The position numbers were made by a program, and so were the translations under genes. Positions 1-8,674 of a stretch of DNA of 13,560 bases are shown one piece after another (position 1 is the first letter of the stretch; the number at the start of each line of letters is the position of its first letter). The stretch covers positions 1 through 13,560 of the forward strand of contig JAUXLO010000016.1 in the NCBI GenBank assembly GCA_030623665.1, written 5' to 3'. The notes under the pieces are model-generated. The model ran no database searches, was not told the origin of the DNA, and saw nothing but the letters and a program-made list of their open reading frames with translations. This DNA comes from Planctomycetota bacterium (GTDB taxonomy: Bacteria; Planctomycetota; Brocadiia; Brocadiales; Bathyanammoxibiaceae).

Positions 1-41
1 AGCAGTATGACAAGTACCATTATAGACAGAGCCGTTCCCAT
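1..41 (-). CDS. 5' end of a gene leaving the window (membrane or exported protein start)
   Basis: On the minus strand an ATG at 41 opens a frame that runs off the window edge: 13 codons reading MGTALSIMVLVIL, hydrophobic like a signal anchor or signal peptide. A purine-rich ribosome site (AGGGGAAGAG) lies just upstream, and a TATAAT box lies about 20 bp further up. Start, Shine-Dalgarno and -10 box in register make a real gene start likely, but the product cannot be named from 13 residues. It lies downstream of, and on the same strand as, the XRE/ImmA-like pair, about 195 bp beyond the end of the ImmA-like gene. It has its own promoter, so it could be a target of the regulators encoded here (inference). 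Confidence 0.45.
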   Translation of the reverse strand, partial: MGTALSIMVLVIL

Positions 42-61
42 ATCTCTTCCCCTTCAAATAT

Positions 62-85
62 ATTATATCACAGTTGTGATACAAC
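62..85 (-). promoter_or_regulatory. Promoter -10 box overlapped by palindromic operator
   Basis: The minus strand carries TATAAT (plus 62-67). It overlaps a perfect inverted repeat TATCACA-GT-TGTGATA at 66-81, and a second overlapping palindrome GTTGT-GAT-ACAAC lies at 73-85. No good -35 hexamer is present at 16-18 bp. A palindrome placed over the -10 and spacer is the usual place for a repressor site, and the nearby XRE proteins are the obvious candidates (inference). The inner order TCACA..TGTGA is the reverse of a CRP site. Confidence 0.5.
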
Positions 86-158
86 CTTTAGAAAAAGCGG
101 GGGTTTGTCTATAAGAACGGGCAACTTACATAGGGTGGGGGAAGGGAAGATAGTGTGT

Positions 159-171
159 CCGCCTGTGGCGG
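159..171. other. Short GC-rich hairpin downstream of the ImmA-like gene
   Basis: CCGCC-TGT-GGCGG forms a 5-bp stem with a 3-nt loop, about 65 bp past the stop of the ImmA-like gene. It lacks a U-tract on the minus strand, so it is at best a weak terminator. Nothing else is recognised between 86 and 235. Confidence 0.25.
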
Positions 172-235
172 TTATCTTGATAGACTTTGTGGTCTTTCTG
201 CTCTGCCTGGCCCGGTTGTTTGCGAGGCCTGGGGC

Positions 236-937
236 TTAATCAGGGTTAGTGTCTTTCAATTCCGTCTTCAATATTACCCGCTTCCAGTTTTCCCTGAATA
301 CAGGCCAGCCGGTAACGCTTATCTCGTCATCCTCTAGTAGTACCTGTTCTGCGCTATCACTGACCGCCTTCATGCACTCCATCTCCAAAGGACATATTCG
401 CCTTACACGCGTCGGGTAAGAACCCTTCCTTCTGTAAAGCTTGCCATTGTCGAAGATGGTTATTATAAGGGGTTTAACATCCAACATGCGGTATGCAATT
501 ACCTCATGACTGGCCGTAGAGTAGCGTCTCTTCAGGGCGGCCAGATCAAAATCCAGGGCCTCGGCGTCCTTGTGGAACCAGTTCCTCGGCAGGAGCAGCG
601 AGACGGCCATAAGGTTGCTTGCGTCTTCAATGAAGCCCTGTCCGACCTTGCCCGCCAGCAGCACCTCGCCTATCTCATGGGCTATAGTGAAATGCTTCCT
701 CTCCGACTTTCCGGGATTCTTACTGCCCACCATAATGGCCTCAATGCCCCATCTCCTTCTACTATAACCTCTGGTGCTGAGGTCGGAGTCGATATGTACA
801 GAGAGGTTAAGTGCCTTGGCCAAGACAAAGGCATCTACGGGGGGGGCTTTGACGTGGAGTCTCTCCAGCAGCGTTTCCGCTTCATCCTCAACCATCTTAA
901 CGATGTCATGCCATTCTGTCAGCTCAAGCATGCACAT
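236..937 (-). CDS. ImmA/IrrE-family metallopeptidase homologue with altered zinc motif
   Basis: A 233-residue protein with the ImmA/IrrE (M78-like) layout: an N-terminal helical stretch, the core IAHEIGEVLL at residues 85-94, then EDASNLMAVSLLLPRNWF at 104-121, matching the family block ending in FAAxLLMP-x-x-W/F. Family members are zinc proteases that cleave a partner XRE repressor (ImmA/ImmR of ICEBs1, IrrE/DdrO of Deinococcus). Here the second His of HExxH is Glu (H87, E88, E91), and the Glu usually found before Ala-Asn is Ala; a Glu-Asp pair at 104-105 is close by. Normal zinc binding and catalysis are therefore doubtful, and a sensing or anti-repressor role without cleavage is possible (inference). 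It follows the XRE gene by 47 bp on the same strand, the usual regulator-protease order. No clear Shine-Dalgarno is seen; the start could also be Met3 at 931. Confidence 0.8.
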   Translation of the reverse strand: MCMLELTEWHDIVKMVEDEAETLLERLHVKAPPVDAFVLAKALNLSVHIDSDLSTRGYSRRRWGIEAIMVGSKNPGKSERKHFTIAHEIGEVLLAGKVGQGFIEDASNLMAVSLLLPRNWFHKDAEALDFDLAALKRRYSTASHEVIAYRMLDVKPLIITIFDNGKLYRRKGSYPTRVRRICPLEMECMKAVSDSAEQVLLEDDEISVTGWPVFRENWKRVILKTELKDTNPD

Positions 938-984
938 TAACGGTCCATAATGCTACCAGGCAGAGAGTGGGCAGGTCCTATCTC

Positions 985-1524
985 TTATTGACTCTTATCT
1001 ATGGAATCAAGGAGGGATAAAAGAAGCGCGCGGTTGGGACCAATCAGAATATGCTTACACCTCTCCAGGGCCTCGCTCTCCTCCACATGCCTGTTGACCC
1101 AGTACTCCGGGTCCGTAGGAGAACCACCGTAGCCTCTGACAGAGGAAAGCTCTTCAATGTCCTTCTGCGAAAAGCCTCGAAGCTTATCAGGATTGCCCTG
1201 GAAGTATCTCCTGAAATCCTCCGTGAGCGGGGACAGGTCGATAGCCTCACCACCCTCCTCGAGGGTCACTTTTCTGGGCTTGGTGTAGTGAACCCGGTCG
1301 AGTGGTCCGGGGGGATAATTCTTACTGTCATCCAGCAGGTAATCCACCGTTACGCCGAACGCCCTTGATATCTTGATAGCCGCTTCACCCTTCGGTTTCC
1401 TGTTAAGCTTCTCGTATGCCTGATAAGTGGAGATGGGAATTTCAGACTGGCGTGCCGTCTCAGATCTGTTCCAACCCTTCTCCGCCCTTAGATGTCTCAA
1501 TTTCTCTGTTATCGAAATCGCCAT
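985..1524 (-). CDS. XRE-family transcriptional regulator (ImmR-like)
   Basis: A 179-residue DNA-binding protein. Residues 5-66 are a Cro/CI-type helix-turn-helix (LRHLRAEKGWNRSETARQSE, then STYQAYEKLNRKPKGEAAIK), ending in FGVTVDYLLDDSKNYPPG. The remaining ~110 residues match no domain I recognise and are not an S24 peptidase, so this part may be the partner-binding segment. An AGGGAG ribosome site lies 11 nt before the ATG, and a near-consensus promoter is about 115 bp upstream. It is the first gene of the pair with the ImmA-like protein, an arrangement known from integrative elements and prophages. Its linker closely resembles that of the divergent repressor at 2650-3321, suggesting two related regulators controlling one locus. 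Confidence 0.85.
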   Translation of the reverse strand: MAISITEKLRHLRAEKGWNRSETARQSEIPISTYQAYEKLNRKPKGEAAIKISRAFGVTVDYLLDDSKNYPPGPLDRVHYTKPRKVTLEEGGEAIDLSPLTEDFRRYFQGNPDKLRGFSQKDIEELSSVRGYGGSPTDPEYWVNRHVEESEALERCKHILIGPNRALLLSLLDSIDKSQ

Positions 1525-1637
1525 AACTAGATTAGCTCCCTTCGTCTAAGATGTTCCGTTTTCTGTATACCAGTTATTGATTCCGTAAGAGTAATTTCCC
1601 TTTCGTGTCATATTATTCCATCTTATTTCACTGTTTT

Positions 1638-1667
1638 ATTATATTATTCTTTATATCCTAAGTTCAA
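1638..1667 (-). promoter_or_regulatory. Probable sigma70-type promoter of the XRE gene
   Basis: On the minus strand TTGAAC (plus 1662-1667) and a perfect TATAAT (plus 1638-1643) are separated by 18 bp. Transcription would start near 1630 and give a leader of about 105 nt ahead of the ATG at 1524. The surrounding DNA is very A+T-rich. Confidence 0.55.
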
Positions 1668-1740
1668 CGAAAATCACATTTTACCGAAAATATTCTTTCC
1701 CAAACCACCAATCCTTCTTTGTGATATTCGCATGTACGAC

Positions 1741-1753
1741 ACGTATATTACGT
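1741..1753. promoter_or_regulatory. Candidate operator palindrome ACGTA-TAT-TACGT
   Basis: A perfect 5-bp inverted repeat around a 3-bp centre, about 75 bp upstream of the -35 box of the XRE gene and in the region between the divergent regulators. XRE dimers bind short dyads of this size. No experimental or comparative support is visible here. Confidence 0.25.
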
Positions 1754-1810
1754 TAATACTGTAAAATTGCCCTTATTACGCATTGTGGCAGGAGAGGGAA
1801 TTTTTCGTAC

Positions 1811-1854
1811 TAAAAGAATCCGGAATGGGCAGTAGCCCATTCTGTACACTTTTA
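1811..1854. repeat. 44-bp interrupted palindrome
   Basis: Outer arms TAAAAG (1811-1816) and CTTTTA (1849-1854) and inner arms GAATGGGC (1823-1830) and GCCCATTC (1835-1842) share one centre, with a 4-nt AGTA loop and a 6-nt unpaired stretch on each side. As RNA the 8-bp core would be a stable hairpin; as DNA it could be a protein site or the end of a degraded element. It lies in the gene-poor stretch between the divergent regulators. Confidence 0.45.
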
Positions 1855-2411
1855 CCATCCTGTCAGCAGCCCTCTAATCACGCTATGAATCCTCACTTCA
1901 TGGCTACTAATCCCTGAAGATGACTGCGCAGCCTTGGACCTTCCTAAGATTCGACTATATCAAAATGTCCTAATAATAAAGATAGCAAAGCAAGTCATGC
2001 CGTGGATGTACTCGTCCCTGACACAACTTCGCTGCCACAGTTGTATTACTACAGGGATGTAGCAAGGAGCCATTTACTGTGGCCTCATAAAAATGCCGAG
2101 TTTGCTCAGCTACTATACGTTCTCAATCCAGGATGCGTCAAGATGCGCCCTATTGTATCTCACTTTCCCACAACGGCACAAAGCATCGAAGCGCTATTGA
2201 AGTGTTCGGTGCTTATCCGAACCCTGTTGGATGGATTGTTGGCGCTATCCAACCATCCATTCATGTAAACAACACCACTGTCTATGAACGGCTGAGACGC
2301 GTGGGTTTCAAACGCGGTATTCTTTGTCCAACCATGTAACCGTAATGGATTCATCTTAAACTCGTTGAGTGCCAACTCCTCTCCAAAAAAGGAGACAAGG
2401 GAGGCATGGTC

Positions 2412-2546
2412 ATGATCCCGGACAAGACCTTCGCGCTAACCACTACTCCGTCCTGCAAAGGGACCGCCTTCCGGCTGACATACTCCGTTGACCTATCTTA
2501 TCAGGCCCAGGTTAATCCCCTTAATTACATATCAACAATAGTATAA
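2412..2546 (+). CDS. Possible 44-residue small protein, unknown
   Basis: An ATG at 2412 is preceded by GGGAGG with 7-nt spacing, a good ribosome site, and the frame runs 44 codons to a TAA at 2544. Another ATG two codons upstream is too close to the Shine-Dalgarno. The product is Ser/Thr-rich with one Cys, has no membrane segment and resembles nothing I recognise. It ends inside the inverted repeat in front of the S24-type repressor. The good start signal is the only support, so it may be chance. Confidence 0.2.
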   Translation: MIPDKTFALTTTPSCKGTAFRLTYSVDLSYQAQVNPLNYISTIV

Positions 2547-2585
2547 ATATACCCTTATGGGCACCTTTTTCAAGTATATTTATAT
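2541..2585 (+). promoter_or_regulatory. Inverted repeat / paired operator candidate before the S24-type repressor
   Basis: GTATAAATATAC (2541-2552) and GTATATTTATAT (2574-2585) are reverse complements over 11 of 12 positions, with half-site centres 33 bp apart, close to three helical turns. TATAAA at 2542-2547 may also act as a -10 box, although no -35 hexamer is evident. Sites of this kind in front of a repressor gene suggest autoregulation (inference). The repeat covers the upstream ATG codons at 2557 and 2587, which favours a later translation start. Confidence 0.4.
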
Positions 2586-2649
2586 CATGTTGGAAATATC
2601 ACGACCGCCTCCGTTGACAGAAGTTGTTGAAAATAGTAAGTTTATCCAG

Positions 2650-3321
2650 ATGGGTATAGGTACAAAAGTTTTCCACCTTCGCCGAGAAAGAAACTGGAAC
2701 CAAAAGCAGTTGGGCAAGAAACTAGGTATCCTGCCAAACCAGGTCTCTCGCGTTGAAAGGGGTCATAGAATACCGTCTGCCCCGATAATAGAGAAATTAG
2801 TCATCATCTTCGGGGTAACGAGAGATTACCTTTTAGACGACAATAAGGATTACTTTCCACCCCGAAGAACCGATATAATAAAATCACAACCACATAAGGA
2901 CACTGCCGCCTCACCACTGAAGAAGACGGTGCCTTTACCATATTCCGAGCAAATGATCTCCGGCAGTCCCGTCCATGCCGTGCAAGAAGACTTGGGTGAG
3001 TATCATGTCCTTGGCCATCTTTGGGGACCCAGCAGATACATTCTGAAGGTTAGGGGGGATGGCATGTACCCCAACCTGAGAGACGGAGACCTGATTCTTG
3101 TGGAGAACGTTGATGGTGGTAATCCTGCCGACTTTTCAGGGAAGATATGCACCATCATATTCAATGGGGAGAGTAGCCTAAAGCGGGTTCTTGTAGATGC
3201 CGGAGGTAAAATCCAGCTCAAACCAGATAATCCCTACACGCCCAGTATCACGGTTACGCCTTCGGATAAGCTGATAATCCAGGGCTGGGTCGTGGCCTTG
3301 GTAGAGAGAAGGAACCCCTAG
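2650..3321 (+). CDS. XRE helix-turn-helix repressor with S24 (LexA/CI-like) domain lacking catalytic Ser
   Basis: A phage-type repressor. The HTH starts right after the chosen Met (VFHLRRERNWNQKQLGKKLG) and ends in FGVTRDYLLDDNKDYFPP; a ~30-residue linker leads to an S24 domain of ~125 residues. Numbering from this start, the self-cleavage site aligns to Ser104-Gly105 (ISGSP, normally Ala-Gly). The motif normally reading GDSMxP is GDGMYP, with Gly138 in place of the nucleophilic Ser. The general-base Lys is kept (SSLKRVL, Lys178). RecA-stimulated self-cleavage should therefore be impossible, while dimerisation can remain. The frame is open upstream to ATG 2557 (254 codons) with another at 2587. 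None of the three has a clear ribosome site; 2650 fits the usual XRE N-terminus and lies beyond the operator-like repeat. The neighbouring uvrA is convergent and probably unrelated. No terminator was found after the gene. Confidence 0.85.
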   Translation: MGIGTKVFHLRRERNWNQKQLGKKLGILPNQVSRVERGHRIPSAPIIEKLVIIFGVTRDYLLDDNKDYFPPRRTDIIKSQPHKDTAASPLKKTVPLPYSEQMISGSPVHAVQEDLGEYHVLGHLWGPSRYILKVRGDGMYPNLRDGDLILVENVDGGNPADFSGKICTIIFNGESSLKRVLVDAGGKIQLKPDNPYTPSITVTPSDKLIIQGWVVALVERRNP

Positions 3322-3519
3322 ATTGAGTAAGAAAAATCCTCCGTTAAAAGGACTGCCAAGACCGTACGCCACCCGGCGTTGCCTGCCCCCCCTCTGCCGA
3401 GAGGTTCGTAAAACCCGAAAAACATGCTTCTATTCCTCAAGAGCAGACACCACAAAAAGCCCGGAATGATGTGGGATATTGGAGCAACTTCTACAGGGGT
3501 TTTCATGCACTTTGTGGGC

Positions 3520-6318
3520 TTACTTCTTTAAATATTCTTTCAGATATTTTGCCGTATATGAATTCTTTAACCGGGTAATTTTTTCTGGCGTACCAGTGCC
3601 GACAATGAAACCGCCGCTTTCACCGCCTTCAGGGCCGAGGTCTATAACATAGTCAGCACATTTTATCACATCAAGATTGTGTTCTATAACAATCACCGAA
3701 TGTCCCTCAAGGATCAATCTCTGAAAGCAGTCGAGTAACTTTTTTACATCGTCAAAGTGCAGGCCTGTGGTAGGCTCATCAAAAAGAAACACTGTATCCT
3801 TGCGTCCCCTCTGTGCCAGGAAGCTGGCCAGTTTCAGTCTCTGTGCCTCTCCACCCGAAAGGGTCGTTGCAGGTTGACCAAGGCGAAGGTACCCCAGGCC
3901 CGTGTCTTCCAGACAACGCAGGGCATTGGTTATTGCAGACGAGTCCCTGAAAAACTCCTTGGCCTCCTCAACCGTCATCTCGAGAACCTCATGTATGTTC
4001 TTGTGCCTGTACCTTATATCCAGCACGTCCCTCCGGAACCGCCTGCCTCGACACTTCTCACAAGTGACAAAGACATCGGCAAGGAACTGCATGTCCACCT
4101 TGCGGTACCCCTCCCCCCGACAGCTGTCACACCTGCCGCCAGCAACATTAAAGGAAAAGGCGCTCGGCGTTAAATTCCTTATCCTTGCCTCCCTTGTCGA
4201 CGCAAATAGCCTCCGCACCTCGTCAAACGTCTTCAGATACGTAATCGGGTTTGACCTGGGGGTTCGCCCTATCGGTGACTGGTCTACCAACATCACGTCA
4301 CCGATATTGTCCACGCCGGTAATGTCTTGGTGTTTTCCCACAATCCCACGGTACCCACCCAACCTCTTCTTCATGGCGGCATACAGGGTGTCCTCAATCA
4401 GCGTACTCTTCCCCGAACCTGATACACCCGTCACACAAGCAAACATATTCAGCGGAAAGGTTACATCTATATTCTTAAGATTGTTTTGGCACGCACCTTT
4501 TAGGACTATCGCCCTGCCGGTTGGCTTCCTCCTGACAGCCGGTATGGCAATGGTTTTTTTACCGAGGAGGTACTCACCGGTAAGTGAACCGTTCCTTTTC
4601 GCAAGTCTTTCAATTGTACCCTGATAGACGACTCTTCCTCCCTTGTCTCCGGCCCCCGGACCCAGGTCTATCAGCTGGTCTGCCGAGCTTATTATGTCCC
4701 TGTCGTGCTCTACAACGACTATCGTGTTACCCAGGTCTCTCAGGCACTTAAGCGTTGCTATCAACCTATCGGTATCCCTCGGATGGAGGCCGATACTTGG
4801 CTCGTCCAGTATATACAGCACGTTAACAAGAGAAGAACCCAGGGACGTGGTTATGTTTACCCTCTGGGCCTCGCCACCGGAGAGCGTCCTCGTAAGACGG
4901 CCAAGTGTCAGATATCCAAGACCTACCCTCACCATGTAGTCAAGCCTTTTTCTTATCTCGTGAAAGATAAGTCTTGCTACCTCCTCCTCATAACTGTTGA
5001 GCTTTATATCCTGAAAGAAGTCTCGAGATTGCTCCACGGTCATGGCACATATACAGCCCATGGAGGCCCCGTTTATCTTCACATTCAGGGCCTTGGAGTT
5101 CAGCCTTGTCCCCTTACAGTCGGTGCACATGACATAACCCCTGTATTTACTCAAAAAGACCCTGACGTGCATCTTATATTTCTTGTGCTCAAGCCATTCA
5201 AAGAATTCCCGAATACCGCAGAACTCCGGTGTGCCATCCATAATAAGTTTCACCTGCTCCGCTGTCAGCTCGTAAAACGGGACATCAAGCGGGATGTTGT
5301 AGGTAGAGGCGGCATCTTCCAATTCTTCATAGAGGTGGCAATAAGCAGGAGTGCTCCAGGGCTGTATGGCATCTTCACGGAGGGTCTTCCCTTTATCAGG
5401 TACGACAAGGTCCATGTCTATCTCAATCGTATTACCGAATCCCTGACACTTAGGACAGGCCCCGATGGGGCTGTTAAAGGAAAAGAGGTTGGGCGTAGGT
5501 TTAGGGTGTTCAATCCCGCAGTAATCGCAATAGAAGCGGTTGCTGTACCTTAATTCCTGCCCTTCTTTTCTATCCAAAAGGGGTATCCTAAGGTGACCGG
5601 CACCCAGGCGAAAGGCCGTCTCCAGGGCGTCGGCCAGGCGCTCCCTTATCCCCGGTTTCACCACCAATCTATCCACCACTCCTTGCACGGCCCCGGCACT
5701 GCGGAGGTTAAACCCCGGCTCTTCCGTCAGGTCAACCAACCGGCCATCTGCACGGAGTCTCACCAGGCCCTGCTCCTTGAGGATGGCTATCTGCCTCTTG
5801 CTGGACAGCTTCTGGCTAACGGCAATAGGAAAGGTGACCAAGAACCGGGTGCCCTGGTCGAGTGCTAAGATCCTTTCCACGACCCGTTCGACCGAGTCGC
5901 TCTCTACCACACGGCCACAACCCCCGCAATGCGTCTTCCCGATGCGGGCAAAAAGCAGCCTGAGATAGTCGTTCAACTCTGTAGCGGTACCAACCGTGCT
6001 TCGTCGGCTCTTTACAGGATTCTTCTGCTGGATGGCTATGGCAGGCGGGATACCCTCAATGTGATCGACGTCCGGCTTGTCCATCCTATCCAGAAACTGC
6101 CTGGCGTAAGTAGAGAATGTCTCCACATAGCGCCGCTGCCCTTCAGCAAATAAGGTGTCAAAAACCAGACTGGACTTGCCGGAGCCTGAAACACCTGAGA
6201 CCACAATCAACTTCCTCAGGGGTATCTCCACGTCTATATCCTTCAGATTATGTACACGTATCCCCCGTGCTATGATGGAGTTTTTCTTGTGGTTAGATTT
6301 ACGTGGCTTTTGCGTCAT
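3520..6318 (-). CDS. uvrA: Excinuclease ABC subunit A (UvrA)
   Basis: UvrA is the damage-recognition ATPase of nucleotide excision repair; as a dimer it loads UvrB onto damaged DNA in the cytoplasm. The 932 residues are the usual length. Visible in order: Walker A 1 (GVSGSGKSS, 42-50); the UvrB-binding region after IEGIPPAIAIQQK (~88-250); zinc finger 1 (Cys264, 267, 288, 291); signature LSGGEAQR (479-486) with Walker B LYILDEPS (501-508); Walker A 2 (GVSGSGKST, 631-639); zinc finger 2 (Cys730, 733, 753, 756); second signature (820-827) and Walker B (FLFDEPT, 844-850). All catalytic elements are present. Two more CxxC pairs (131/134, 398/401) are seen. A GAAGGAT ribosome site lies about 12 nt upstream of the ATG. 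It appears to be a single transcription unit; its promoter and terminator were not identified. UvrB/UvrC are not in the window. Confidence 0.97.
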   Translation of the reverse strand: MTQKPRKSNHKKNSIIARGIRVHNLKDIDVEIPLRKLIVVSGVSGSGKSSLVFDTLFAEGQRRYVETFSTYARQFLDRMDKPDVDHIEGIPPAIAIQQKNPVKSRRSTVGTATELNDYLRLLFARIGKTHCGGCGRVVESDSVERVVERILALDQGTRFLVTFPIAVSQKLSSKRQIAILKEQGLVRLRADGRLVDLTEEPGFNLRSAGAVQGVVDRLVVKPGIRERLADALETAFRLGAGHLRIPLLDRKEGQELRYSNRFYCDYCGIEHPKPTPNLFSFNSPIGACPKCQGFGNTIEIDMDLVVPDKGKTLREDAIQPWSTPAYCHLYEELEDAASTYNIPLDVPFYELTAEQVKLIMDGTPEFCGIREFFEWLEHKKYKMHVRVFLSKYRGYVMCTDCKGTRLNSKALNVKINGASMGCICAMTVEQSRDFFQDIKLNSYEEEVARLIFHEIRKRLDYMVRVGLGYLTLGRLTRTLSGGEAQRVNITTSLGSSLVNVLYILDEPSIGLHPRDTDRLIATLKCLRDLGNTIVVVEHDRDIISSADQLIDLGPGAGDKGGRVVYQGTIERLAKRNGSLTGEYLLGKKTIAIPAVRRKPTGRAIVLKGACQNNLKNIDVTFPLNMFACVTGVSGSGKSTLIEDTLYAAMKKRLGGYRGIVGKHQDITGVDNIGDVMLVDQSPIGRTPRSNPITYLKTFDEVRRLFASTREARIRNLTPSAFSFNVAGGRCDSCRGEGYRKVDMQFLADVFVTCEKCRGRRFRRDVLDIRYRHKNIHEVLEMTVEEAKEFFRDSSAITNALRCLEDTGLGYLRLGQPATTLSGGEAQRLKLASFLAQRGRKDTVFLFDEPTTGLHFDDVKKLLDCFQRLILEGHSVIVIEHNLDVIKCADYVIDLGPEGGESGGFIVGTGTPEKITRLKNSYTAKYLKEYLKK

Positions 6319-6480
6319 GTAGAGGTTTAGATCCTTCTCGGGGTATCTATATTACTAGGCCTTTGTTAAATATCGTGTTTGAGGATGTTGCTGAACCGCC
6401 AAAATGGGCCAAACAATAATAGGGACAGGGCTCGTCTCTGTCTGAGTGAACAGCCATCCGCCTCTGGCGCAAATCCATGG

Positions 6481-6546
6481 ATTCCGTGTCAAGTGCGGAA
6501 TGACATTCGTCATATTCCGTGTCGGGCCCCTGAGTGAATCAGGGGC
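6481..6546. repeat. REP-like palindrome plus GC-rich hairpin between uvrA and the ABC exporter
   Basis: ATTCCG (6481-6486) and CGGAAT (6496-6501) form a short palindromic unit resembling the REP-type elements scattered between genes in many bacteria. It is followed by a perfect 8-bp hairpin GCCCCTGA-GTGAA-TCAGGGGC (6526-6546), 53 bp past the ABC exporter stop. No U-tract follows on either strand, so this is not a standard intrinsic terminator, though it could protect the 3' end of the exporter mRNA. The rest of 6319-6598 holds only a short GACAG/CTGTC dyad (6424-6442). Confidence 0.45.
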
Positions 6547-6598
6547 AGGGGCAAGTACAGAGTTACACAACAACTCACATGGGCTTACAGACACATAC

Positions 6599-8506
<1,908 letters not shown>

Positions 8507-8520
8507 TTTTAGTCTTTGTT

Positions 8521-8576
8521 GCGTCCGGTCTCCATACCAGACGCTTGTCCTTTCGTTCGCCCTGAGGCGAGGGACA
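8521..8576 (-). promoter_or_regulatory. Two consecutive hairpins in the 5' leader of the ABC exporter
   Basis: Read on the minus strand, the first hairpin pairs TGTCC with GGACA outside and TCGCC with GGCGA inside around a 4-nt loop (plus 8546-8576). The second is GCGTCTGGT-ATGGAG-ACCGGACGC (plus 8521-8544), a 9-bp stem with one G-U pair, ending 15 nt before the ATG at 8506. The heptamer AGCGTCT occurs on both sides of the first hairpin (8540-8546, 8577-8583). The upstream copy could compete with the second hairpin's 5' arm for the same GGACGC partner. This may be a structured leader or a small repeat element. Confidence 0.5.
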
Positions 8577-8647
8577 GACGCTACGGGAGCAGTCCTTACA
8601 CCGCCTCGCAACAGCCTGATTCCCCCGCAATTAAGGCAATCTTTTAC

Positions 8648-8674
8648 ATTATAGGTTCTGACGGCGCTTGTCAA
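8648..8674 (-). promoter_or_regulatory. Probable promoter of the ABC exporter gene
   Basis: On the minus strand a perfect TTGACA (plus 8669-8674) and a perfect TATAAT (plus 8648-8653) are separated by 15 bp, shorter than the optimum. Transcription would start near 8640, giving a 130-160 nt leader with the hairpins at 8521-8576. This argues against the upstream ATG at 8701. Confidence 0.5.

Larger units (their letters stand above)
1525..2556. other. Gene-poor intergenic region between two divergent regulators
   Basis: About 1 kb with no recognisable gene. It contains the XRE promoter, several palindromes, overlapping unexplained open frames between about 2000 and 2340 on the plus strand (up to 88 codons, with no ribosome site and no family I know), a small TCTCC-A6-GGAGA hairpin at 2380-2395, and the weak 44-codon frame listed separately. 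Composition changes from A+T-rich (1560-1780) to mixed (1800-2520). It may hold remnants of an older gene or an unrecognised RNA. Confidence 0.5.

Noticed and set aside
66..81. CRP/FNR-type binding site.
   Set aside because: The half-sites are in the opposite order (TCACA then TGTGA) and only 2 bp apart, unlike the CRP arrangement.
506..940. 144-codon plus-strand frame opposite the ImmA-like gene.
   Set aside because: The minus-strand frame has clear family motifs and neighbours; the plus frame has none and no start signal.
2557..2649. 31-codon N-terminal extension of the S24-type repressor from the ATG at 2557.
   Set aside because: No ribosome site, it overlaps the operator-like inverted repeat, and XRE repressors normally start right at the first helix. 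It remains possible, as does 2587.
3449..3517. CCACAAA/TTTGTGG inverted repeat between the convergent repressor and uvrA genes, as a shared terminator.
   Set aside because: The arms are more than 50 nt apart and no U-tract follows on either strand.
3757..6153. Several long plus-strand frames (up to 282 codons) opposite uvrA.
   Set aside because: UvrA is full length with all motifs; the opposite frames have no recognisable domains and are codon-bias shadows.
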